Source: JAKPUX01 sp035353815 (GTDB lineage: Bacteria > Zhuqueibacterota > Zhuqueibacteria > Residuimicrobiales > Residuimicrobiaceae). Taken from it: a stretch of DNA of 64,000 nucleotides. The position numbers and the translations under genes were made by a program. The DNA lies in NCBI GenBank assembly GCA_035353815.1, contig DAOQAG010000007.1, forward strand, positions 55,022 to 119,021, written 5' to 3'. This document shows positions 46,983-55,107 of the stretch, piece by piece. Position 1 is the first letter of the stretch, and every line of letters starts with the position of its first letter. The notes under the pieces were generated by a model. It did not search any database. It was given only the letters and a program-made list of their open reading frames with translations, and was not told the DNA's origin.

Positions 46983-47771
46983 TCAGAACTGTTGTCCATC
47001 CGCTGCTGCGGGTTTGCGCCGGTCTTTCATGATCCGCAGGTAGAGCCTCTCCGGCAGCATCCGCCCGATCCGCGCCAGAGCGACCATAGGCATGGGAAAA
47101 CGGATCTCGTATTTCTCCTGTTCCAGTCCGTGCAGGATGATGCGCGCAGCCTGAGGGGCGCCGATCATGAAGGGCCGGACGAAGGTGCTGTTTTCGGTCA
47201 TCGGTGTGCGCACAAAACCCGGCGAAATGACGGCCAGATGCACGCCGCTGCGCTGGCAATCGATGCGGAGGCTCTCCACGAATCGTGTCAATGCCGCCTT
47301 GGCGGCTGAATAGGTGGCCGCGGCGGGCATGCCGCGATACCCCGCCAGACTCGAGGTGACCGCAATGAACCCCCGGCGCTGCTGCAGAAAATGGGGCATG
47401 AAAGCGCTGATGAATTGAACGGCGCCCCAAAAATTGACCTCGAACTGGCGGCGCATGAGCGCAAGATCCATGGCCCGGACTGCGAATCGGCCACTGACGC
47501 CGGCGTTGAGAATCATGCCATCGAGAGTAATTCCGCTCGCCTGGATCCGGGCGCACAAGTCAGCGACGGCCTCCGGGTCTGCCAGATCGCAGGGCATGAC
47601 CTGGCAGCGTTCCGCTCCTCCCGGCAGTTCCGCGACCAGCTGCTTTAGCAGCGCCTCGCGCCGGGCGATGAGGATCAGACGGCAGCCGCGGCCAGCGAGC
47701 TGGCGTGCGAGTTCGGCGCCGATGCCGCTGGAGGCGCCGGTCAACAGGATGGTTTGCTGATCGAGTTTCAT
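46983..47771 (-). CDS. Short-chain dehydrogenase/reductase
   Basis: The 262-residue SDR has the cofactor motif TGASSGIGAELA, Asp in MPCDLADPEA, the NAGVSG strand, catalytic Ser in VTSSLAGYRG and the YSAAK pair (Tyr, Lys). The C-terminal RFPMPMVALARIGRMLPERLYLRIM resembles membrane-associated SDRs of the DltE/YqjQ group. Substrate is unknown. It is the first gene before znuABC and may be part of the same transcript (19 bp before znuA), although no zinc function is known for such SDRs. Confidence 0.85.
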   Translation of the reverse strand: MKLDQQTILLTGASSGIGAELARQLAGRGCRLILIARREALLKQLVAELPGGAERCQVMPCDLADPEAVADLCARIQASGITLDGMILNAGVSGRFAVRAMDLALMRRQFEVNFWGAVQFISAFMPHFLQQRRGFIAVTSSLAGYRGMPAAATYSAAKAALTRFVESLRIDCQRSGVHLAVISPGFVRTPMTENSTFVRPFMIGAPQAARIILHGLEQEKYEIRFPMPMVALARIGRMLPERLYLRIMKDRRKPAAADGQQF

Positions 47772-47817
47772 TATGCGTGCATGGCCGTAAATAAAAAAGG
47801 GATTGATAATGTTCATT

Positions 47818-47846
47818 AATGTATGCATTTGCACCACCAAATGCAA
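47818..47846 (-). promoter_or_regulatory. Promoter for SDR-znuABC
   Basis: TTGCAT, 17 bp, TACATT on the minus strand, about 45 bp before the SDR start. Confidence 0.55.
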
Positions 47847-47974
47847 GACCATTCCGGTGCGGGGCCGCGGTGATTTGACCCCCGATGATACACTATGCCT
47901 GGCATGGACATCCCGGCGGCGACACGGCGCGGATTCATACCGGCAACCTGTATAAAAACAACCTTGTTCAGCCG

Positions 47975-48003
47975 TTTACGGTTGGCATTTTATTTGCTAT
48001 ATT
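47975..48003 (+). promoter_or_regulatory. Promoter for the secreted protein-FecR-barrel-cyclase operon
   Basis: TTTACG, 17 bp, TATATT on the plus strand, 35 bp before the first ATG, which has AGGAGGAG. Confidence 0.6.
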
Positions 48004-48038
48004 GCCTGTTTTAATCCGCACATACGCAGGAGGAGCCC

Positions 48039-49199
48039 ATGATTGGTCGAAAATTGGCCGTTTTCTTTATGATATGGCTGAGCACTGCAGCGGCAAGCAT
48101 GGCCCAGGTGATCATCCAGGCCCAGCTCCTGCAGCGGGATATACGCCTCTTTTTTATCAGTGACTTGAATTTAACCGGACGCGGCCGCACCTCGACAGAA
48201 CTCTTCAGCCTCACCCTGACCAACACCTCGGCGGGCCGTCAGCGCTGCTGCCTCCATCTCACCATCGACAAGAATAGCGGCGCCGCCCCCGAACCGCTCG
48301 CCAGCGGCACGACCGATCCCTTCACCCTGGAGGCCGGCCAGGTCATTCGCATCACCAACGTCAATCTGTTCTCGCAGGCCCGGCAATTTTCGCTCAACGA
48401 CTACTCTATTGAAAGCGGTGGCGAATCGGTGCGCGACAAGGTGCTGGCCACCGGCAAGCTGCCCTCCGGCATCTACCGCTTCACCTTCCAGCTCCAGCGC
48501 TGCGACGGCAGCCCCGGCATGTTTTCCGAGACCTACATCGAGATCGATGTCTCCAATCCGGTGAATCTCGATCTGATCGGACCCGGGGCGCCGGCGGATC
48601 GGGCCCAGCCTGGCCTCTCCCCCACCCCGTTTCCCATGTTTCGCTGGAACTCGAATCTCGATCGTTTCCGCTTGACCCTTGCGGAGAGACTGCCGGATGT
48701 GCATGCCTCCGCCAGTCCCGCCGAGATCATCGAGGACCGCATCCGTTTCCAGCGCACCCTGATCGTGGATCCAGCCCGCAGCGGCAACCTGGCGGCGGAT
48801 GGTGCGGAATATATAGCCACGACCAGCTACGCCTATCCCCCTGCCGGCGCCTGGCCGCTGGAACTCGGCAAGGTCTATTACTGGCAGGTCACCGGACTGG
48901 CCGCCTCCTCCGGCGAAGAGATCAGCATGCCCGGGGAGATCTGGGCTTTCAAGGTCCTGGGTAGCGATGGCAGCGCACCCGCCGGTGAGGTGCGGATCGA
49001 TGAGCTACTCGCCACGGTGCGCCCGGCTGCAGGGGAAGCGATTTCCGCCCTGATCGCGCGCGGCGGCGAGCTGGATGGCTTCACGGCCACCGGGCGCTGC
49101 TGGCTGAACGGCCGCTGGATCACCGCGGAAGAGCTGCAGATCATTTTGCGAAAACTCTCCACCGGCGAATACAAGGTCATTGAAACCCGGGTGGAATAA
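48039..49199 (+). CDS. Secreted protein of unknown function, Ig/Fn3-like
   Basis: I do not recognise this 386-residue protein. It has a signal peptide (MIGRKLAVFFMIWLSTAAASMA) and what look like beta-sandwich domains: a first with FSLTLTNTSAGRQRCCLHLTI and SGIYRFTFQLQRCDG, and a second with PTPFPMFRWNSNLDRFRLTLAE and YYWQVTGLAASSGEEISMPG, reminiscent of Fn3-like repeats in FCB surface proteins. Four Cys could form disulfides. It heads a five-gene operon with a FecR-domain protein, an outer-membrane barrel and an adenylate cyclase; it may be a periplasmic or surface partner of the barrel. Confidence 0.75.
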   Translation: MIGRKLAVFFMIWLSTAAASMAQVIIQAQLLQRDIRLFFISDLNLTGRGRTSTELFSLTLTNTSAGRQRCCLHLTIDKNSGAAPEPLASGTTDPFTLEAGQVIRITNVNLFSQARQFSLNDYSIESGGESVRDKVLATGKLPSGIYRFTFQLQRCDGSPGMFSETYIEIDVSNPVNLDLIGPGAPADRAQPGLSPTPFPMFRWNSNLDRFRLTLAERLPDVHASASPAEIIEDRIRFQRTLIVDPARSGNLAADGAEYIATTSYAYPPAGAWPLELGKVYYWQVTGLAASSGEEISMPGEIWAFKVLGSDGSAPAGEVRIDELLATVRPAAGEAISALIARGGELDGFTATGRCWLNGRWITAEELQIILRKLSTGEYKVIETRVE

Positions 49200-49218
49200 C
49201 CTGAAAAAGGAGCGGAGT

Positions 49219-49890
49219 ATGCGGATCACCGGCAAATGGTTCTCTCTCCTGGTGCTGTTCTGCGGTCTCATTCTCATCCGGCCCGGGCAATGCGCCACGG
49301 CAGAGGTCGCCTTTGTGCTTAAAGTCACCGGCGAAGCCAAGGTCAAGAGCGGTGACGCGGAGTGGCAGAACCTGAAAAAAGGGGCGCGTCTGCATGATCA
49401 GGACCGAATCCGCACCGGTGCCGATGCCCTGGTGGCGATCGTATTCCTCGACGATAAAACCATGATGAAGATTCACGCCGTCTCCGAAGTGCAAATCGTC
49501 ACCGACAAGACCGATAAGGGGCTGCACAAGCGGATCATTATGGAAATGGGGCAAATGTGGAGCAAGGTGATTCCCGGCCGCGGCGGTTTCCAGCTGGAGA
49601 CCCCCTCCGGCGTCGCGGCGGTCAAGGGGACTGAATTCTATGGTCTGATCGATGAACAGGGGGAGACGGTGATCATCGGCATCGAGGGTATCGTCGAATT
49701 CTTCAATGATCTGGGATCGGTGCTGGTCAAAAAGGGAGAAACCGGACGGGCCCTGAAGGGCAGCACGCCCCGCGTCGGTCCGACCACAGAGTTGGACGAC
49801 TGGGCCGCTGAAGACAAGATCCAGGAGCTGGATCTGGAATACCGCAATGATGCCGGTCAAATCAAGCATTTGAAAATCAAATATCAATGA
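49219..49890 (+). CDS. Secreted FecR-domain protein
   Basis: The 223-residue protein has a signal peptide (WFSLLVLFCGLILIRPGQCA) and a FecR domain: VTGEAKVKSGDAEWQNLKKG, DRIRTGADALVAIVFLDDKT, LETPSGVAAVKGTEFYGLI. In iron uptake FecR is a membrane-spanning regulator of a sigma factor; this one is simply exported, with no sigma gene near, as in many FCB and cyanobacterial FecR proteins of unknown role. AAGGAG precedes the ATG at 49219. Its stop overlaps an alternative start of the next gene. Confidence 0.85.
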   Translation: MRITGKWFSLLVLFCGLILIRPGQCATAEVAFVLKVTGEAKVKSGDAEWQNLKKGARLHDQDRIRTGADALVAIVFLDDKTMMKIHAVSEVQIVTDKTDKGLHKRIIMEMGQMWSKVIPGRGGFQLETPSGVAAVKGTEFYGLIDEQGETVIIGIEGIVEFFNDLGSVLVKKGETGRALKGSTPRVGPTTELDDWAAEDKIQELDLEYRNDAGQIKHLKIKYQ

Positions 49891-49907
49891 GCCGGGGCGG
49901 GGAACCT

Positions 49908-52502
49908 ATGTTGCGATCAGCCGTGCGTCTCTTTTCCGGCAAAAGCCGGAGGGCCCTGCTGCTCTCCGTGCTCGGGGCGGGTTCCTTGTTCGCCCAGCCG
50001 GTCCTGCATCATGTGCCGCCCGCCGCAGCTGCTGCCGGTCAGGATGTGCCGCTGCAGTTCAGCCTGACCGGGTATATCGGCCGGGTGATCATGGCCAGGG
50101 TTTATTATCGCAGCGAAAGCGAGACCACCTATCGTTCCATCGATCTGGCCAGCCAGCCGCCCGGATGGCAGGGCGCCATCCCCGGGCGGTTGCTGCGCGG
50201 ATCGACCCTCTATTACTTCATTTCAGTCCTGCTGGATAACCAGTCGATTCTGACCTGGCCGGGCGTTAACCCCTACAATTCGCCGCATGCGATCGCGCTC
50301 AGTCAGCCTGCCGGAGGGCCCGTGCCGCTCTCCCTTCCGGCGGGCGAGATAAAATCGCAGTTGCCGGTGCCAGTGCCGGCAGGCCCAAACAAATCGCAGT
50401 TGCCGGTGCCGGCGCCGGCAGGCCCAAACAAACCGCAGCTGCCGGTGCCACCGCCGGCGCGCGAGGCGTCTGCAGCGGCCGCCGCAGGGGATACCCTGAC
50501 GCTGCTCTCCCCCGAGCAGGAGGGCCTCTATGCCTCCGGCGAGGTGATGATCGCTGTCTCGTTCTATTCCGAGAGCAGCCGCCTGAATCCGAAAAGCGTA
50601 CGTATTGAACTGGATGGCCGCGATGTGACCGCAGCGGCCGAGATCAGCGACAGGCTGATCTCCTGTTCGCCGCCCGCGCTGGCTCCGGGCCCGCACCAGG
50701 TTATCATCCGCGCCCGGGAGGCCGGCGGCCGGACACTGCGGCCGCAGCTGATCCGCTTTTCGATCGCCTCCGCGGGGGCCCAGGATGCCCCCCGGCCGCG
50801 GCCCTCCTTTCAAGGGCACGGCTGGGCGGAGCTGTCGCAGGAGCAATTCGGCGGGCACAGCGACGGCATCGCCATAGCCGGAGCGGACTTTTCCGGCAAA
50901 ACCGGCCCCTTTTCCTATCGGGGCACGCTTTTTCTCACCTCCCTGGAGAGCCGGCATTATCAGCCGCGCGACCGCTTCGGCTTCTCTCTCGGCAGCCGGA
51001 TGTTGGGGATAAGTCTGGGCGACTCGTATCCGCGCCTGCATGAGCTCATTCTCGCCGGCCGCAGGGTCCGCGGTGCCACCGGCTATGTCCATCTTGGCCT
51101 GATCAATGTCGACCTGGTCTATGGCCAAATCCAGAGAGCCGTGCAGACCCGCTTCCGGGAAAATGGCTCCAGGCAGCTGATTCCCAGCGCCTATGGCACC
51201 TTCAGTCAATCCATCATCGGGGTGCGGCCGAGCCTCGGCGACGGCCGGGTCTTCCAGCTGGGCATGACTCTGGCCAGGATCCGCGATGATTCCACCTCGA
51301 TCAAGATGGGCCTCCACCCCAAAGACAACCTGGTCATCGGGCCGGATGTCAAGCTGGCCCTTTTCGGCAGCCGGGTGCTGCTTACGGGTGCTGCGGCTAT
51401 CAGCTTTCTCACTCAGGACATTTCGTATGGCCCCGCCACGGCGGATGATCTGAAACGGGCCCTGCATCAGGAGTCGGACTTGCCCCTGGATCCGGCCGAT
51501 CTTGCTGACCTGCTGATCATCAATGACAGCACGGTGCCGCTCGATCCCACCTCCGGGAGCTCACTGGCCTGGTTCCTCAACCTGCAGCTGCTGCACTGGG
51601 GGCATGCGGTCAATCTGGGCTACCGTTCAATCGGCGGACAATACAGCTCACTGGCCAATCCCTGGCTGCGCAAGGATTTGCGCGGTTTTTACCTGCAGGA
51701 CCGCTTCCGACTTTACCAGAACAAGCTCTATCTCGATCTCGGCTTTGAAGAGTACGCGGACAATTTCAGCGAACTAAACGGTAATCCCCGTACCGATTTG
51801 CGCACCCTCCAGGGCGGACTTGCGCTCTTCCCGGGCGGATCACTGCCGCAGATCAATTTCAATCTGCGTGATCAGCTGCGCGACAACCATCTTCATGAAA
51901 TTCTCCAGGACAGCCTGGCCATCAGCTCCGTGACGGACACCCTGATCACCCGCGACGATCGCGAGAAGATCTGGTTCCGGGATCTGACGGTCCAGGTCAG
52001 CCAATCCTTTGCCCTGTTCAATGCCGCCCATCAGCTCAGCGGCAGCCTGATCAGCAGCCGTAACATCGATTCCTGGCAAAAGGAACGGGCGCCGTTGCTT
52101 GCCTCGGCCGATCTCACCAGCCGGGTCACCCTCGTCTCCCTGGCGAGTCGCTTTGCGCTCCCCTTTTCCAGCGTCGTCAGTTACAGCAGCAACCACAGTG
52201 AAGGGGCCTCGTTCCATGCCATCGATTATTCCACCGTGGCCGTGAGCGGCGAATACCGCTGGCTGCAGGATCGGCTCAACGGTTTTGCCGAGTGGCGGCG
52301 GACAGGGATCCGCCAGTCGTTTGCGGCAGCGGCCGATGCGACTTCAGATCGCCAGCAATTCCGTGTTGGTCTGCGCTGGAATCTTGCCGCAGGGCAGACT
52401 CTGCAGGGCGAGACACAATTCTGGACCTACAGCGCGCCGGCTGGCGCAGACCATGCCAAAACCGATCGCTATTTCCGGGTGCGCTATGATCGTTATTTTT
52501 AA
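49908..52502 (+). CDS. Large outer-membrane beta-barrel protein with N-terminal Ig-like domains
   Basis: The 864-residue protein has a signal peptide, an N-terminal beta domain (QFSLTGYIGRVIMARVYYRS... YYFISVLLDNQ), a Pro-rich linker made of 13-residue repeats, an Ig-like domain (LLSPEQEGLYASGEVMIAVS) and then about 550 residues of alternating beta strands ending in FRVRYDRYF, a C-terminal Phe signature of BAM-assembled barrels. No TonB box or plug motif was recognised. Start at ATG 49908 follows GGGGCGGGG; an ATG at 49887 overlapping the fecR stop is possible. Its substrate is unknown. Confidence 0.75.
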   Translation: MLRSAVRLFSGKSRRALLLSVLGAGSLFAQPVLHHVPPAAAAAGQDVPLQFSLTGYIGRVIMARVYYRSESETTYRSIDLASQPPGWQGAIPGRLLRGSTLYYFISVLLDNQSILTWPGVNPYNSPHAIALSQPAGGPVPLSLPAGEIKSQLPVPVPAGPNKSQLPVPAPAGPNKPQLPVPPPAREASAAAAAGDTLTLLSPEQEGLYASGEVMIAVSFYSESSRLNPKSVRIELDGRDVTAAAEISDRLISCSPPALAPGPHQVIIRAREAGGRTLRPQLIRFSIASAGAQDAPRPRPSFQGHGWAELSQEQFGGHSDGIAIAGADFSGKTGPFSYRGTLFLTSLESRHYQPRDRFGFSLGSRMLGISLGDSYPRLHELILAGRRVRGATGYVHLGLINVDLVYGQIQRAVQTRFRENGSRQLIPSAYGTFSQSIIGVRPSLGDGRVFQLGMTLARIRDDSTSIKMGLHPKDNLVIGPDVKLALFGSRVLLTGAAAISFLTQDISYGPATADDLKRALHQESDLPLDPADLADLLIINDSTVPLDPTSGSSLAWFLNLQLLHWGHAVNLGYRSIGGQYSSLANPWLRKDLRGFYLQDRFRLYQNKLYLDLGFEEYADNFSELNGNPRTDLRTLQGGLALFPGGSLPQINFNLRDQLRDNHLHEILQDSLAISSVTDTLITRDDREKIWFRDLTVQVSQSFALFNAAHQLSGSLISSRNIDSWQKERAPLLASADLTSRVTLVSLASRFALPFSSVVSYSSNHSEGASFHAIDYSTVAVSGEYRWLQDRLNGFAEWRRTGIRQSFAAAADATSDRQQFRVGLRWNLAAGQTLQGETQFWTYSAPAGADHAKTDRYFRVRYDRYF
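50355..50459 (+). repeat. Intragenic 39-bp repeats coding a Pro-rich linker
   Basis: Two and two-thirds copies of a 39-bp unit encode SQLPVPxPAGPNK repeats in the linker of the barrel protein. Confidence 0.9.
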
Positions 52503-52529
52503 CGGGTCGGCAGCCGGAAGAGGCTGCCA

Positions 52530-54641
52530 GTGAACCAGCAGCGGGCTAAAGAGCATTGGCGGGTGGCCATCCTGGTTACGATCCTTGCGATCGTCCTCGG
52601 CTTCATCCTCGGCTCACTGGTCATGGTCGAGAATCTTCAGTACAAGGCGGTCAACACCCTCTTCAACCTGCGCGGCAAAGTGATGCCGCCGGACACCTCG
52701 ATCGTCATCGTCGCCATCGATGACCAGAGTCTGGCCAGTCTGCCCGCCAAGCTGCCCTATCCGCGTGCCTATTATGTCACCATGCTCGATCATCTCGCCA
52801 CAGCGGGGGCGCGGCTGGTCGTATTCGATATCGAATTCACCGAATCCGGCGACGATGGTCCGGGCGAAGACCTGGCTCTGGCTGCGGCCGTCCGGCGCAT
52901 GGGCAAGGTCGTGCTCGCCGGCAAGGTCGTTCTCGACATCGGCAGCCGGGTGGTCAACAACCAGCACCTCCTGACGCCGGTCGTGCCGCTGATGCAGAGC
53001 GGCGCCGCCCTGGGGCTGGTGAATGTGGTTGAGGACACGGACGGTTTCATCCGCAACTATATTCTCTTCCAGAAATCGGGGCGTGAAACCTGGTATACTT
53101 TGGCGGTGCAGGCCGCACGGGTGCTGGCCGGCGAGACCGCCGCCGCAGCGCCAGACAGTGCAAAGGCCCCCTTCCTCATCGGCGGCCGCGCGATTCCCCG
53201 CCATCAGGCCAACACCATGCTCATCAATTACCGCGGGCCCGCTCATACCTTTCGTACCTACTCCCTGGCCAGTGTGCTCGATGATTCCACGTTCGCCCTC
53301 AAGGGGGACGAGGACACCGACATTTTCGCCCAATACCTGGAATGGGGGACCTTCCGGGACAAGATCGTCTTTGTCGGCGCGGCTGCAGAAGAGCTGCAGG
53401 ATAACAAGCTCACCCCCTTTTTCGAATGGGAGGGCGTCAAGCAAAAGATGCCCGGGGTCGAACTGCACGCCAATGCCCTGAGCACGCTTTTGCGCGGCGA
53501 TTTTATTCGCGCCCTGCCGGAGTGGTGCACCCTGCTCCTGGCGATGGTACTCGCGGCCAGCACCGGTTTGATCGCGCGCTGGATCCAGGGCGTGCGCGGA
53601 CTGGCGGCCGTGCTCGGCATCGCCCTGCTCTTCGGAGTCGCCGCGCTGCTCTGCTTCACCCGGCTGCACGTGGTTTTGCCCATGACCACTCCGCTGATCT
53701 CCCTGGCACTCGCTGCGGTCGGGCAAATGTCTTACCAGGTGGCCGTCGAACAGCGCGAAAAAAAACTCATCCGCCAGACCTTCCAGCAATATGTCGCTCC
53801 CGCGGTCGTGGAGAAGATGCTCAGCTCCGGTGAACTGCCCAGCTTCGGCGGCGAGCGCAAGGAATTAAGCGTCCTCTTTTCCGATATCCGCAACTTTACA
53901 CGCTACAGCGAAGCCCATGAGCCAGAAGCGGTAGCGGCGCGGCTCTCCGAGTATTTAAGTGAAATGGTGGATATCATCTTCAAGTGCAACGGCACCCTTG
54001 ACAAGTTCGTCGGCGATGCCATCATGGCGGTCTACGGGGCCCCGTACGCCTTTGCCGATCACGCCGAGCGGGCCTGCCGCACTGCCGTGGAGATGCAGCG
54101 GCGCTTGCGCGAGCTGCAGAAAAGCTGGTCCGATGAAGCCTTCGGGCGCTTCAACATCGGAATCGGCATTAATACGGGCAAGATGATTGTGGGCAATCTG
54201 GGATCGCGGCAGCTTTTTGATTATACCGTCATCGGGGATCAGGTCAACCTCGCCTCCCGGCTTGAGGGAGCGAACAAGGAGTACGATACCGGCATTATCA
54301 TTTCCGAGAGCACCTACGCCCTGGTTGCTGCCACCGCGCTGGCCCGCGAACTCGACCTGGTGCGGCTGGTCGGACGCACTCAGCCGATCCGTATCTTCGA
54401 GCTGCGCAGCATGGATGCCCTGCCGCAGCTCGAGCAGGATTATCTCATCGACCTCTACAGCGAAGCCCTCGCGGCCTATCGTCTGCGCCGCTGGGGCGAA
54501 GCCTTGATCTCCTTTCGCCGGATCCTGCGCCAGTTTCCCGATGATGGCCCGTCTAGGCTCTACACCATTCGCTGCCTTAATTTTATCGAAAAGCCGGCCC
54601 CGGAAGATTGGGACGGTGTCTTTGACATGAAGCAAAAATAA
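52530..54641 (+). CDS. CHASE2-domain adenylate cyclase
   Basis: The 703 residues comprise a membrane anchor (VAILVTILAIVLGFILGSLV), an extracytoplasmic CHASE2 sensor (about 50-325, VIVAIDDQSLASLPAKLPYPRAYY), three membrane segments (about 333-405) and a class III cyclase domain. Metal Asp residues lie in LFSDIRNFTRYSE and FVGDAIMAVYGAP; the adenine-selecting Lys is in LDKFVGD and Asp in DYTVIGDQVNLASRLEG, which also holds the transition-state Asn and Arg. A short C-terminal TPR-like region follows. It should be active and make cAMP. It probably starts with GTG at 52530. It belongs to the barrel-FecR operon. Confidence 0.92.
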   Translation: MNQQRAKEHWRVAILVTILAIVLGFILGSLVMVENLQYKAVNTLFNLRGKVMPPDTSIVIVAIDDQSLASLPAKLPYPRAYYVTMLDHLATAGARLVVFDIEFTESGDDGPGEDLALAAAVRRMGKVVLAGKVVLDIGSRVVNNQHLLTPVVPLMQSGAALGLVNVVEDTDGFIRNYILFQKSGRETWYTLAVQAARVLAGETAAAAPDSAKAPFLIGGRAIPRHQANTMLINYRGPAHTFRTYSLASVLDDSTFALKGDEDTDIFAQYLEWGTFRDKIVFVGAAAEELQDNKLTPFFEWEGVKQKMPGVELHANALSTLLRGDFIRALPEWCTLLLAMVLAASTGLIARWIQGVRGLAAVLGIALLFGVAALLCFTRLHVVLPMTTPLISLALAAVGQMSYQVAVEQREKKLIRQTFQQYVAPAVVEKMLSSGELPSFGGERKELSVLFSDIRNFTRYSEAHEPEAVAARLSEYLSEMVDIIFKCNGTLDKFVGDAIMAVYGAPYAFADHAERACRTAVEMQRRLRELQKSWSDEAFGRFNIGIGINTGKMIVGNLGSRQLFDYTVIGDQVNLASRLEGANKEYDTGIIISESTYALVAATALARELDLVRLVGRTQPIRIFELRSMDALPQLEQDYLIDLYSEALAAYRLRRWGEALISFRRILRQFPDDGPSRLYTIRCLNFIEKPAPEDWDGVFDMKQK

Positions 54642-54666
54642 CCCGCTTGACATAAGGAGAATCAAG

Positions 54667-54861
54667 GTGGATCATGAAGAGCAACTCAACAAACCGGTGG
54701 TGGGAGAATTCAAGGGCAATCCCATCCTGACCCTTAATCCGGATGAGCGCTATCCGTTCTCGTTCGGACTGTCGAAAGCCCGGCTGATCCTCGCCCATAT
54801 CGAGGATATCCGGACCTTTGTGGAGCAGTACAGCAAAAAGCAGGACGACCGGAAAGGATAA
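54667..54861 (+). CDS. Small conserved-looking protein
   Basis: This 64-residue protein starts with GTG (AAGGAG 7 bases upstream), 25 bp after the cyclase. It reads VDHEEQLNKPVVGEFKGNP then ILTLNPDERYPFSFGLSKAR and a helical LILAHIEDIRTFVEQYSKK. I recall similar short proteins with a NPILTL...PFSFGLSKAK pattern in other bacteria but no function. Its end borders the terminator array and its last codons resemble the array spacer. Confidence 0.7.
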   Translation: MDHEEQLNKPVVGEFKGNPILTLNPDERYPFSFGLSKARLILAHIEDIRTFVEQYSKKQDDRKG

Positions 54862-54862
54862 A

Positions 54863-55100
54863 AAACAGGCTGCACACGCAGCCTGTTTTGCTGAAAAAGT
54901 ATCATTGCTCTTGTCGGCCACGACGCCGGTAAAAAAAGGCTGCACATGCAGCCTGTTTTGCTGAAAAAGTATCATTGCTCTTGTCGGCCACGACGCCGAT
55001 AAAAAAAAGGCTGCTCATGCAGCCTTTTTTGATGAAAAAGTATCTCTACTCTTGCCGGCGATGACGCCGACAAAACAAAGGCTGCTCACGCAGCCTTTTT
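54863..55100. repeat. Array of four bidirectional terminator hairpins (70-71-bp period)
   Basis: Hairpins AGGCTGC-NNNN-GCAGCCT begin at 54867, 54937, 55008 and 55079. Each is flanked by an A-run on the left and a T-run on the right, so each can end transcription from both sides. The first stem extends to 12 bp. The three spacers (AAAAAGTATC... GACGCCG) are near-identical. The array lies between convergent genes and touches the ends of both. Confidence 0.95.
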
Positions 55101-55107
55101 TTTATCG

